Positions 1 through 6,888 of a DNA stretch of 18,751 nucleotides are shown piece by piece. The DNA comes from Thermoleophilia bacterium (GTDB lineage: Bacteria; Actinomycetota; Thermoleophilia; Gaiellales; Gaiellaceae). Position 1 is the first letter of the stretch. Each line of letters begins with the position of its first letter. Below the pieces are notes generated by a model. It made no database searches, was not told where the DNA came from, and was given only the letters and a program-made list of their open reading frames with translations. A program made the translations under genes and the position numbers. The DNA lies in NCBI GenBank assembly GCA_016844515.1, contig JAERMP010000060.1, positions 1 to 18,751 of the forward strand. The letters are read 5' to 3'.

Positions 1-343
1 ACAGGGTGTTCTGCTCGAGGACGTACCCGGGGAAGGTCTCGTCCTCGGCCTCACGGGGCAGTTCTGGCGGTTCCGCGGAAGTTCGATCGCCGATCGGCCG
101 CGAACCGTCGAGGAGTTCGTCGCGTTCGACCGGCCCGACGTTGCCAAGGCGGTGATGGATCTCCGCGTCCACGCCGACGGCGAGGCGCGAACACGCCTCA
201 CGACCGAGACGCGCGTCCACGTCCCCAGGGGTGCCGCTCGCCGCAAGTTCCGCCGCTACTGGCTCGTCGTCCGCCCCTTCAGTGGGCTGACGCGGATCCT
301 TCTCATTCGAGCGGCCCGGCGGAGAGCTGAGGCACTGGCATGA
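1..343 (+). CDS. SRPBCC-like hypothetical protein, C-terminal part
   Basis: This is an open frame entering from the left edge (reading from base 2) and ending at TGA 341-343, about 113 visible residues. The visible part has a beta-strand-rich stretch with the motif LVLGLTGQFWRF, then FDRPDVAKAVMDLRV, a TTETRV strand, and a basic C-terminal helix with RYWLVVRPFSGLTR. That pattern (conserved F-W, then ETRV, then a long C-terminal helix beginning YW..RPFSG) resembles START/SRPBCC-type ligand-binding proteins of actinobacteria, from memory of the family. The function and ligand cannot be told. The stop overlaps the ATG of the next gene (ATGA at 340-343), so it is the upstream member of the same operon. 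The true start lies outside the window. Confidence 0.6.
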   Translation, partial: QGVLLEDVPGEGLVLGLTGQFWRFRGSSIADRPRTVEEFVAFDRPDVAKAVMDLRVHADGEARTRLTTETRVHVPRGAARRKFRRYWLVVRPFSGLTRILLIRAARRRAEALA

Positions 344-1209
344 AGCTCGTCACGTTCGGCGAGGAGGGTCGCGTCGGCGTCCTCGATGGGGACGAGATCG
401 CCGTCCTCGACGTCCCCACCATGCGCGAGTACTTCGAGCGCGGCGGGGCGGACGAGATCGGTGAGCGTGTCCCACTCGCTGAAACCCGTCTCCGCGCGCC
501 GATCATCCCCAAGAAGTTCTTCCACACAGCGGGCAACTTCCGCGAGCACGAGAAGGAGTCGAAACAGGTCGGCTGGTCGCACGAGATCGCCCCCTGGATC
601 GTCTTCTTCCAGAACGTCGACGCGATCGTCGGCACCGACGAGCCGGTCGTCTACCCCGAGCACCTGACCGAGGAGCTCGACTACGAGCTCGAGCTGGCGG
701 TTGTGATCGGCAAGGCGGGAAAGTGGTTCTCGCCGGAGGAGGCGAGCGACTACATCGCCGGCTACGTGATCTTCAACGACATCACGGCGCGGGACATCCA
801 GCGGCGCGAGATGCGCTCGGGCGTCTTCTCGTTCTGCAAGGCGATCGACACGTTCTGCCCGCTCGGCCCCTGGATCGTCACTGCCGACGAGATCCCCGAC
901 GCGCACGACCTCGCGATGGAGCTGCGCGTCAACGGAGAGGTGCGCCAGACCTCGCACTCGGGGCGCATGAGCGTGACGATTCCCGAGATTCTCAGCCACT
1001 ACTCGGCGCTCGGGTACTCCGCGGGAGACGTGGTGTCAACAGGGACGGTGTCCGGCGTCGCAGGCTTCTCTCCGAATGCCGCTTCGCTCTACCTCAAGCC
1101 GGGCGACGTGATGGAGGCCGAGATCGAGCGAATCGGCGTCCTGCGGAACCCGGTCGTCTCCTGGGCGGAGGCGCACGGTGAGCCCTCGCCGCCACGGGTT
1201 CGGTGGTAG
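340..1209 (+). CDS. Fumarylacetoacetate hydrolase family protein
   Basis: This 289-residue protein has the FAH fold typical of enzymes that hydrate, cleave or isomerise 2-oxo acids in aromatic and sugar-acid catabolism. The first ~60 residues form a small N-terminal domain. The catalytic core follows, with the metal-ligand signature LDYELELAVVIGK (E116 and E118) and GYVIFNDITARDIQ (D147). Next come FCKAIDTFCPLGPWIVT and GDVVSTGTVSGVAGFS, the last replacing the usual GTPSGVG loop. Length and motif order match cytosolic, Mg- or Mn-dependent FAH-family hydrolases. The exact substrate is not deducible: 2-hydroxyhepta-diene-dioate isomerase/hydratase, acylpyruvase and 2,4-diketo acid hydrolase are all possible. 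ATG 340 overlaps the preceding stop, and the end overlaps the GTG start of the MBL-fold gene by 7 bases, implying co-translation. Confidence 0.9.
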   Translation: MKLVTFGEEGRVGVLDGDEIAVLDVPTMREYFERGGADEIGERVPLAETRLRAPIIPKKFFHTAGNFREHEKESKQVGWSHEIAPWIVFFQNVDAIVGTDEPVVYPEHLTEELDYELELAVVIGKAGKWFSPEEASDYIAGYVIFNDITARDIQRREMRSGVFSFCKAIDTFCPLGPWIVTADEIPDAHDLAMELRVNGEVRQTSHSGRMSVTIPEILSHYSALGYSAGDVVSTGTVSGVAGFSPNAASLYLKPGDVMEAEIERIGVLRNPVVSWAEAHGEPSPPRVRW

Positions 1210-2018
1210 TCGGCTCGATCGAGCTCCTTCCGGTTCCCGACGCGGTTGGGCTTCTCGCCGAGTACGGCGACGTCTATCCAGAGGTGCCGGCGGAGGCATG
1301 GGAGCCCTACCGCGAGCTCTACCCGGAGCTCTTCTCCGCTGAGAGCTGGCGCCTACCGTGCAACTGCTTCATCGTCCGCTCGGGAGGGATCACGATCCTC
1401 GTCGACACCGGCGTCGGGCCGCCTGGTCTCTGGGACTGGACCGCCGAGGACGAAGGTCGCCTGCCAGGCGCGCTCGACGATCTGGGCATCCGGCCGGACG
1501 ACGTGGACATCGTCTTTCTGACTCACCTCCACATCGACCATCTCGGCTGGAACACGGACCTCGAGGGCGTCGCGTTCTTTCCGCGCGCGCGCTACGTCGT
1601 ACATGAAGACGCACTCGCCTTCGCACGGACACGCCCGAATCTGCCGCACATTCGCCGGTGCGTCGAGTCGCTCGTCGACCGTTTCGAGACGGTTGCGGGT
1701 GACGTCGAGCTCTCGCCCGGCGTGGCTGCATTCGTGGCGCCGGGTCACTACCCCGGGCACATGGCGCTTCGCCTCGCCGCCGACGGGGAGCAGGCGGTCT
1801 TGCTCGCAGATACGGCTGTCCACCCGGCATTGCTGAACCAGCCCGACTGGGTCTACGCCGCCGATGGTGATCCAGACGCGTGTGCCGACACGCGGCGAGC
1901 GCTACTCCCGGAGCTTGTCGACCGCGACGTCCTCGTCGCTTGCGGGCATTACCCCAGAAGCGGCATCGGCCGCGTCGTCACGCGCGACGGCCAGGTCGTG
2001 TGGGAGGAGGCGCGCTGA
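1203..2018 (+). CDS. MBL-fold metallo-hydrolase (lactonase-like)
   Basis: A 271-residue cytoplasmic metallo-beta-lactamase-fold protein starting at GTG 1203, inside the end of the FAH-family gene. The zinc-binding set is complete: THLHIDHLGW gives H108, H110, D112 and H113; APGHYPGH gives H182 and H186; LLADTA gives bridging D203; ACGHYP gives H249. Spacing resembles the AHL-lactonase branch (HxHxDH, then GHxPGH), so hydrolysis of a lactone or a similar ester is plausible. Many relatives have unknown substrates. Next to a FAH-family enzyme, a ring-opening step in the same catabolic route is a reasonable inference. There is no signal peptide. The stop lies within the start region of the downstream MFS gene. 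Confidence 0.88.
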   Translation: MVVGSIELLPVPDAVGLLAEYGDVYPEVPAEAWEPYRELYPELFSAESWRLPCNCFIVRSGGITILVDTGVGPPGLWDWTAEDEGRLPGALDDLGIRPDDVDIVFLTHLHIDHLGWNTDLEGVAFFPRARYVVHEDALAFARTRPNLPHIRRCVESLVDRFETVAGDVELSPGVAAFVAPGHYPGHMALRLAADGEQAVLLADTAVHPALLNQPDWVYAADGDPDACADTRRALLPELVDRDVLVACGHYPRSGIGRVVTRDGQVVWEEAR

Positions 2019-3205
2019 GTCGCGACCTGAACCTCCTCGTGGGCGCGGTCGGGCTCTCGGCGCTCGGCGATTGGCTCGCGATCGTTCCGCTGGCACTCCA
2101 GCTCGAGGAGGCGACGGAGTCGGGGATCGTCGTCGCGCTCCTGTTCGTGGCAATCTGGTCTCCTGCGGTGTTGCTCGCGGGGCCGGCGGGCCTCCTGACC
2201 GATCGCTACGACACACGGAGGGTCATGCTCGTCGTCTCGCTCGCGCAGGCCGTCGTGGCGATCGGGCTCGCTTTCGTGAGCGGAACTGCGGCGATCCTGG
2301 CCTTGGCAGCGTTGCTCGGAGTCGGGTTTGCGCTGGCGCAGCCCGCGGAGTTCGCGCTCGTGCCCGCGGTGGCAGGTGAGGCGAGGCTCGCCGTCGCGAA
2401 CGGCCGCGTCGAGACTGCGCGCTACATCGGCTTCACGATCGGCCCGCTCGCGGGCGGCGCGCTAGCCGCGGTCGGAGGCTTGCGCACGGCGATGCTCGTG
2501 AACGCGCTGACGTTCCTGATCGTGGCCGTCGCAGCGGCAGTCATACGAACGACTCGCGTCGAGCGGCCTGCTCAGCCGGAGGCACGCCAGCGAAGAGCCT
2601 GGGCGGGCGCGGCCTTTCTCGTGCAGGATCGAGTCCTCGCCGTCGTGATGACCGTCGCGTTCGTCTCCCTTCTGTTCATGACCGCCTCGGCGACGGCAGA
2701 GGTGTTCTTCGCGACCGACTACCTCGACATCGGAGATGTCGGGTACGGGGCTCTTCTCACCTCCTGGACGCTCGGAATGGCGCTCGGGGCGACGTTCCTC
2801 CCTCGACGCGTCGCGACCGGGATGCTCGCCATGGGCGCGCTCGTCGCGATCGTCGTTCAGGGATTCGGTCTTGCGGCGCCTACGCTCTGGCTCGTGCCCG
2901 CCTTCGCGTTTGCCCTCTACTTCGTCGGCGGCCTCGCGCACGGGACGAAGAACGTCCTCGTGCGGACGCTGATCCACGAGCGGGTGCCAGAGAGCCTGCA
3001 CGGACGGGCGTACGCGGCGTACAACGCACTGCGCAACGGCGCCGAGCTCGTCGCGCTCGTCGGGGGCGGGCTCCTCGTTGTCGCTCTCGGAGCGCGCTGG
3101 ACGCTCTTCTTCGCGGGAGCGATCCCGATGGCTGCCGGACTTGTTGCGGTCATTGTTGCGCGCCGACGCCTCGCAAACCCGGCGATCGTGGGAGCGGCCG
3201 CATGA
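2000..3205 (+). CDS. MFS transporter (EntS/MFS_3-like exporter)
   Basis: A roughly 400-residue, very hydrophobic protein with about 12 predictable membrane segments by eye. The first begins LLVGAVGLSALGDWLAIVP. MFS motif A between helices 2 and 3 reads GLLTDRYDTRRV. The overall pattern, including FALAQPAEFALVPAV and the late GGLAHGTKNVLVRTLI, resembles the enterobactin-exporter/MFS_3 group, so efflux is more likely than uptake. The cargo is unknown. The start is uncertain. GTG 2000 is the most upstream conventional start that gives a sensible overlap. A strong purine tract (GGAGGAGG, 2003-2010) instead sits just ahead of an in-frame CTG at 2015, and GTG 2039 is a third choice. The stop overlaps the ATG of the M24 gene (ATGA at 3202-3205). 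Confidence 0.87.
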   Translation: MGGGALSRDLNLLVGAVGLSALGDWLAIVPLALQLEEATESGIVVALLFVAIWSPAVLLAGPAGLLTDRYDTRRVMLVVSLAQAVVAIGLAFVSGTAAILALAALLGVGFALAQPAEFALVPAVAGEARLAVANGRVETARYIGFTIGPLAGGALAAVGGLRTAMLVNALTFLIVAVAAAVIRTTRVERPAQPEARQRRAWAGAAFLVQDRVLAVVMTVAFVSLLFMTASATAEVFFATDYLDIGDVGYGALLTSWTLGMALGATFLPRRVATGMLAMGALVAIVVQGFGLAAPTLWLVPAFAFALYFVGGLAHGTKNVLVRTLIHERVPESLHGRAYAAYNALRNGAELVALVGGGLLVVALGARWTLFFAGAIPMAAGLVAVIVARRRLANPAIVGAAA

Positions 3206-4359
3206 GTTGGACGCGCGACGATGCAAAGCTGGACCGGGTGCGCGCACTCATGGCGGAGCGAGAGCTCGACGCGCTGGTCGTCCGCGCGCCCGACAACGTC
3301 CTCTACCTGACGAACTTCTGGGGGATGAAGGGCTATGACGCCTGCGTCTTCCCGCGCGACGACGACCCGACCTTGATCTGTCTCGAGGCGAGTGAGGAAG
3401 ACGCCGCGCGCACTGCGTGGACGGAAGACGTTCTCCTCTTTCAGGGCTACGACCCGTCGGATCCGCGACCACCCGGTGCGCGTGTGCTCGAGCTTGCGCG
3501 AGCAGCGGCCGCCGAGTATCGGGCGGTGGGCCTCGAGCTCTCGCTGGGAACGCAGGCGGCCGACCGAATGGTCGGTGAGCCGACGACGTTCACGCACGAG
3601 TGGTTCACCGCCTTCGGCGACGTGGTGGACGCGACGCCTCTCCTCGCCGAGGCCCGCGCGCTCAAGACCGAGCAGGAGATCAAGCGCATGCGTCTCGCCA
3701 ACGAGATCGCAGCGGCCGCGATGGAGCACTGCAAGCTGGTCATCGAGCCGGGGATGAGCGAGGCGCAGATAGCGGCCGAGTGGGAGGGGTTCGTGCACGG
3801 CGAGGGAACCGGGTGGGAGGATAAGGTCGACCTCGCGCTTGGCTTCTCGCTCGTCTGGTCAGGATCCGGGATCAAGACCTTCACGGCGACGACATCACGA
3901 GCAGTTGTCGAGGGCGAGCCTACGCTCTTCGAAATCTGGGTCTGCGCCGACGGCTACTGGTGCGACCACACGAAGAACCTCGTCGTCGGGGAGCTCACGC
4001 CGGCGTACCGCGAGCTTGAGCAGGGGCTCATGGAGGTCTACGAGGATGCGATCGACTTCGCTCGGCCGGGCGCGAGCCTCGCCGAGCTCGACCGGCGCGT
4101 CCGTGCAGGGATCGCGAAGATGGGCTTCCCGGGCCAGCCGTCGCATCCGATCTGCCACGGCGTCGGCGCACGGGCCCACGAGCCGCCTTACGCCCACCAG
4201 GCAGGAGGCGGTGAGATCCGGCAGGGCATGGTTCTTGCAATCGAGCCAGGATGCTATATCGAGGGCGGCGGCGGGCTCCGGGTCGAGGACAACTTCCTCG
4301 TCACGGAGGACGGCGCCGAGAAGCTCTCACCGTTTCCGGACGGGATCGTCGCCGCCTGA
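3202..4359 (+). CDS. M24-family metallopeptidase / creatinase-like hydrolase
   Basis: A 385-residue cytosolic protein with the two-domain layout of aminopeptidase P, prolidase and creatinase. Residues ~10-150 form the creatinase N-terminal domain (ALVVRAPDNVLYLTNFWG) and ~160-385 the pita-bread catalytic domain. The five-ligand M24 metal site is nearly intact: D255 (in WCDHTKN), H319 (in CHGVGARAHEPPY), E348 (in AIEPGCY) and E362 (in RVEDNF). The first ligand, normally Asp 11 residues before D255, is Glu here (E244 in FEIWV). It could be an Xaa-Pro dipeptidase or a member of the creatinase/ectoine-hydrolase branch that hydrolyses small amide compounds. Operon position with catabolic genes favours the latter, but only weakly. 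It is the last gene of the left operon and converges on the minus-strand array 33 bases downstream. Confidence 0.9.
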   Translation: MSWTRDDAKLDRVRALMAERELDALVVRAPDNVLYLTNFWGMKGYDACVFPRDDDPTLICLEASEEDAARTAWTEDVLLFQGYDPSDPRPPGARVLELARAAAAEYRAVGLELSLGTQAADRMVGEPTTFTHEWFTAFGDVVDATPLLAEARALKTEQEIKRMRLANEIAAAAMEHCKLVIEPGMSEAQIAAEWEGFVHGEGTGWEDKVDLALGFSLVWSGSGIKTFTATTSRAVVEGEPTLFEIWVCADGYWCDHTKNLVVGELTPAYRELEQGLMEVYEDAIDFARPGASLAELDRRVRAGIAKMGFPGQPSHPICHGVGARAHEPPYAHQAGGGEIRQGMVLAIEPGCYIEGGGGLRVEDNFLVTEDGAEKLSPFPDGIVAA

Positions 4360-4392
4360 GAGCTCGTCTTGCAGAGCCGGCGTGCGGCGCGG
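4360..4392. other. Convergent intergenic gap, no terminator seen
   Basis: This gap of 33 bases separates the M24 stop (4357-4359) from the stop of the minus-strand cyclase-ATPase gene (4395-4393). I see no stem followed by a T run on either strand. Transcripts from the two convergent operons may therefore overlap, or termination may depend on Rho. Confidence 0.6.
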
Positions 4393-6888
4393 TCACTCCA
4401 GGGGATCGAGGGCGAGCGCGACCGCCTCGTCGAGGCTCAGCTTGGCGCCTGCGTCCCAGGCTTTGTCGAAGGCGGAGTCGTCCAACAGCGTGTGAACTGC
4501 TGCCAGCGCCTCCTCGGTCTCGAACGTCATCCACGACTCGAGGGCATAGCCGATCTCGTCCCGTAACGCCGTTGCCCGCGAAAGTAGCTGGGCGGCAAGT
4601 TCCGGTCTCCCCATCCGAGCCGCGATGAGCGCGAACCGGATGAGGTCGACGCTGAGAAACGGAAGATTCCCGAGCTCGAGGTCGATCCGACACGACTGGG
4701 ACTGGAGAGCGTGCGCATCGCCAAATCGGCCCTCATTCGCAGCCCGATCAGCCAACGCTCCAAGCGACCGCGCCTCGATCCGCCTATGGCCGTGCGCCCG
4801 GGCGTGTTCCAGGTTCTCCTCGGTGAGGGCCCAGAATCGCGCGTTGTCTCCGAGCTCCTCGTATGTCCAGGCACGCGTCCTGTTGGCGCGAATCGCCATG
4901 TCCCAGTCGCCGAGCTCACGAAGAGCTGGAACGACGTCCTCGAGGATCTCGAGCGCCGCGGACCACTTCGCCTCTCCGGTCAAGAGACACGCGTCTTCGT
5001 ATCTCGCGAGCGCGTGCAGGTGGTCGTCCCCGAGCGCAATGCTGACGGCGAGCGCTTCATCGACGTGGGCCCTCGATGCCGCGTCGTGGCCGGATATGAC
5101 GCCGGCGGAGCTCGCAGCGATGAGCGCGCGGCAGCGCGCGTCAGTCGGCTCAGGGTCTGCTGCTAAGGCGTTCTCGAGTCGCGTCCATCCTTCCGACACG
5201 TACCCTCGCGTGAACCAGAAGTCGTGGAGCGCCGCGTTTGCGCGAAGGACGCGTTGCGTCTCCGCCGCGGCAGCGAAGTCGAGCGCACTCCGGACGTTGT
5301 CCACTTCGAGGTCCAAGCGATCGAGCCAGTTGGCATCGATGGCGAGATGCGGTTCCGCCTCCTCCGCGAGCGCGAGGAACCACTCGGCGTGGCCTCGCCG
5401 TAGCTTGTCGGTCTCGCCTGACGCATCGAGCCTCTCGGACGCATACTCGCGGATCGTCTCGAGCATCCAGTAGCGAGGCCCGAGCTCCGACTCGCGCTTG
5501 CGCAGCAGGCTCTTGTCGAGGAGCGACTGGAGCGTGTCGGGGTCGGCATCACACATCGCTTCGGCGGCCTCGTACGTGCAGCCACCTGCGAAGACGGCGA
5601 GTTGGGCAAAGAGCGTCTGCTCCTCTTCGGAGAGGAGGTCGTACGACCACTCGATCGTCGCGCGCAGGGTCTGCTGGCGCGGATCGGCGTCGCGCTCTCC
5701 TTTGAGCAGGTCGAGCCGCTGCGAGATCCGCTCGAGGAGCTGCTTCGGGCTGAAGAGTGCCGTTCGTGCAGCGGCCAGCTCGAGCGCGAGCGGGAGCGAG
5801 TCGAGGCGAGCGCAGAGCTCTGCGACGTCCTCGCTCGGAGCGAAGGAGGGATCGACGGCGCGGGCGCGGGCGACGAAGAGCGCCTCGCCGTCGCTTTCGA
5901 CCAAGGGTGGTACGGGGTAGGTCTGCTCGCCCGAGACCCGCAGGCGTTCCCTGCTCGTGACGAGGACCTCGAGGTTGGGGCAGGCGCTGAGGAGTCCAGC
6001 GAGCTCAGCTCCCGCCTCCACCACCTGCTCGAAGTTGTCGAAGAGGCAGAGCATCGACTTGTCGGAGATGTGCTCGGCGAGGCCGTTCTTGGAGCCGACC
6101 ACCTGTGCAGCCGTCTCGAGGACGAGCGTGGGATCGCGCAGGGGCGCAAGCGGCACCCACCAGATCCCGTCCGGGAAGGAGTCGGATGCTTCCGCCGCGG
6201 CCTGCAGGGCGAGACGGGTCTTCCCTGTCCCTCCCGGGCCGGTCAAGGTGAGCAGGCGCGTGTCCTCGCGCGAGAGGAGCGAGAGCACCTCGGCGAGTTC
6301 GCCCTCCCTCCCGAGGAAGGGGGTAGCGGGGATGGGGAGGTTGGTGCGGTACAGGCTCTTGAGCACCGGGAAATCGCCGTCTCCGAGCTGGAAGATGCGC
6401 TCGGGAGCGGAAAGATCCTTGAGCCGATGCTCACCGAGGTCGAGGAGTGGACTGCCTTGTAACAGACTGTTACTTGGCTCGATCAGCGCCGCGGTGGAGG
6501 AGGAGACGAGCACCTGCCCGCCGTCCCCGGCAGCGGCGATGCGGGCAGCGCGGTGGACGTCACCGCCGACGTAGCCCTCCTCGGTGAGAAGGGGCGTCCC
6601 GGTATGCAGACCGATGCGCACTTGCACCTGCCCTGACGCGAGCGCCTCGGTCATCTCTGCGGCTGCGGCGAGTGCGCCGGGCGCGGTCGGAAACGCGAAG
6701 AAGAAGGCGTCTCCCTGCGTGTCGACCTCGACCCCGTCGTGGTGGGCGCATGCCTCGCGGATCACCCGCCGGTGCTCGGCCAGGGCGTCCGCATACCCCT
6801 CGGCTCCCAGCTCGTGCAGCAGTCGCGTCGAGCCCTCGACGTCGGTGAAGAGGAAGGTGACGGTGCCGGAGGGGAGGTCGCTACGCAT
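4393..6888 (-). CDS. Cyclase-like / STAND ATPase / helical-repeat protein (copy 1)
   Basis: This 831-residue protein starts at ATG 6888-6886. Residues ~8-168 are a class III adenylate/guanylate cyclase homology domain: TVTFLFTDVEGS supplies D16 and DTQGDAFFFAF supplies D60, the two expected metal Asp residues. At ~190-330 is a STAND/NB-ARC-type ATPase with P-loop GPGGTGKT (217-224), Walker B MLCLFDNFEQ (279-288) and VTSRE. A winged-helix-like stretch with WMLETIREYASERL follows, then alpha-helical TPR-like repeats to the end. No HTH is visible. The relatives I know are the mycobacterial Rv0386/Rv1358/Rv2488c-type regulators, which add a LuxR HTH. Usual adenine- and transition-state residues are replaced (D56, G105, H112), so cyclase activity is doubtful. 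It has an extra 8-residue insertion after residue ~136. The start overlaps the end of copy 2 by 8 bases (ATGCGTAG), so copies are probably co-translated. An ATG far upstream (7170) gives an out-of-frame, unrelated extension and was not used. Confidence 0.88.
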   Translation of the reverse strand: MRSDLPSGTVTFLFTDVEGSTRLLHELGAEGYADALAEHRRVIREACAHHDGVEVDTQGDAFFFAFPTAPGALAAAAEMTEALASGQVQVRIGLHTGTPLLTEEGYVGGDVHRAARIAAAGDGGQVLVSSSTAALIEPSNSLLQGSPLLDLGEHRLKDLSAPERIFQLGDGDFPVLKSLYRTNLPIPATPFLGREGELAEVLSLLSREDTRLLTLTGPGGTGKTRLALQAAAEASDSFPDGIWWVPLAPLRDPTLVLETAAQVVGSKNGLAEHISDKSMLCLFDNFEQVVEAGAELAGLLSACPNLEVLVTSRERLRVSGEQTYPVPPLVESDGEALFVARARAVDPSFAPSEDVAELCARLDSLPLALELAAARTALFSPKQLLERISQRLDLLKGERDADPRQQTLRATIEWSYDLLSEEEQTLFAQLAVFAGGCTYEAAEAMCDADPDTLQSLLDKSLLRKRESELGPRYWMLETIREYASERLDASGETDKLRRGHAEWFLALAEEAEPHLAIDANWLDRLDLEVDNVRSALDFAAAAETQRVLRANAALHDFWFTRGYVSEGWTRLENALAADPEPTDARCRALIAASSAGVISGHDAASRAHVDEALAVSIALGDDHLHALARYEDACLLTGEAKWSAALEILEDVVPALRELGDWDMAIRANRTRAWTYEELGDNARFWALTEENLEHARAHGHRRIEARSLGALADRAANEGRFGDAHALQSQSCRIDLELGNLPFLSVDLIRFALIAARMGRPELAAQLLSRATALRDEIGYALESWMTFETEEALAAVHTLLDDSAFDKAWDAGAKLSLDEAVALALDPLE
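5702..5744 (-). repeat. Near-identical block shared by copies 1 and 3
   Basis: This 43-base block encodes LERISQRLDLLK and flanking residues after the ATPase core. By eye it matches 10657-10699 in copy 3 at 42 of 43 bases, while copy 2 is clearly different at the matching place (LERLDERLPLL). It supports a patchwork origin of copy 1. Confidence 0.75.
6023..6090 (-). repeat. Near-identical block shared by copies 1 and 2
   Basis: This 68-base block covers the segment from KNGLAEHISDK through the Walker B region CLFDNFEQV. By eye it matches 8514-8581 in copy 2 at 66 of 68 bases, including synonymous positions. Copy 3 differs at many positions here (KDGLESHIGGK, LLLLDNFEQ). Such local near-identity suggests recent duplication or gene conversion. 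Confidence 0.75.
6459..6473. repeat. 15-base perfect inverted repeat inside the copy 1 insertion
   Basis: GTAACAGACTGTTAC has two 7-base arms around a single A. It lies within the stretch encoding the extra residues of copy 1 (IEPSNSLLQGSPLLD), which copies 2 and 3 lack. It is AT-richer than the surrounding sequence. It may be the footprint of a small insertion or just a chance palindrome. Confidence 0.6.

Noticed and set aside
4360..4392. Possible bidirectional terminator between convergent operons
   Set aside because: No stem with adequate pairing and no T run on either strand.
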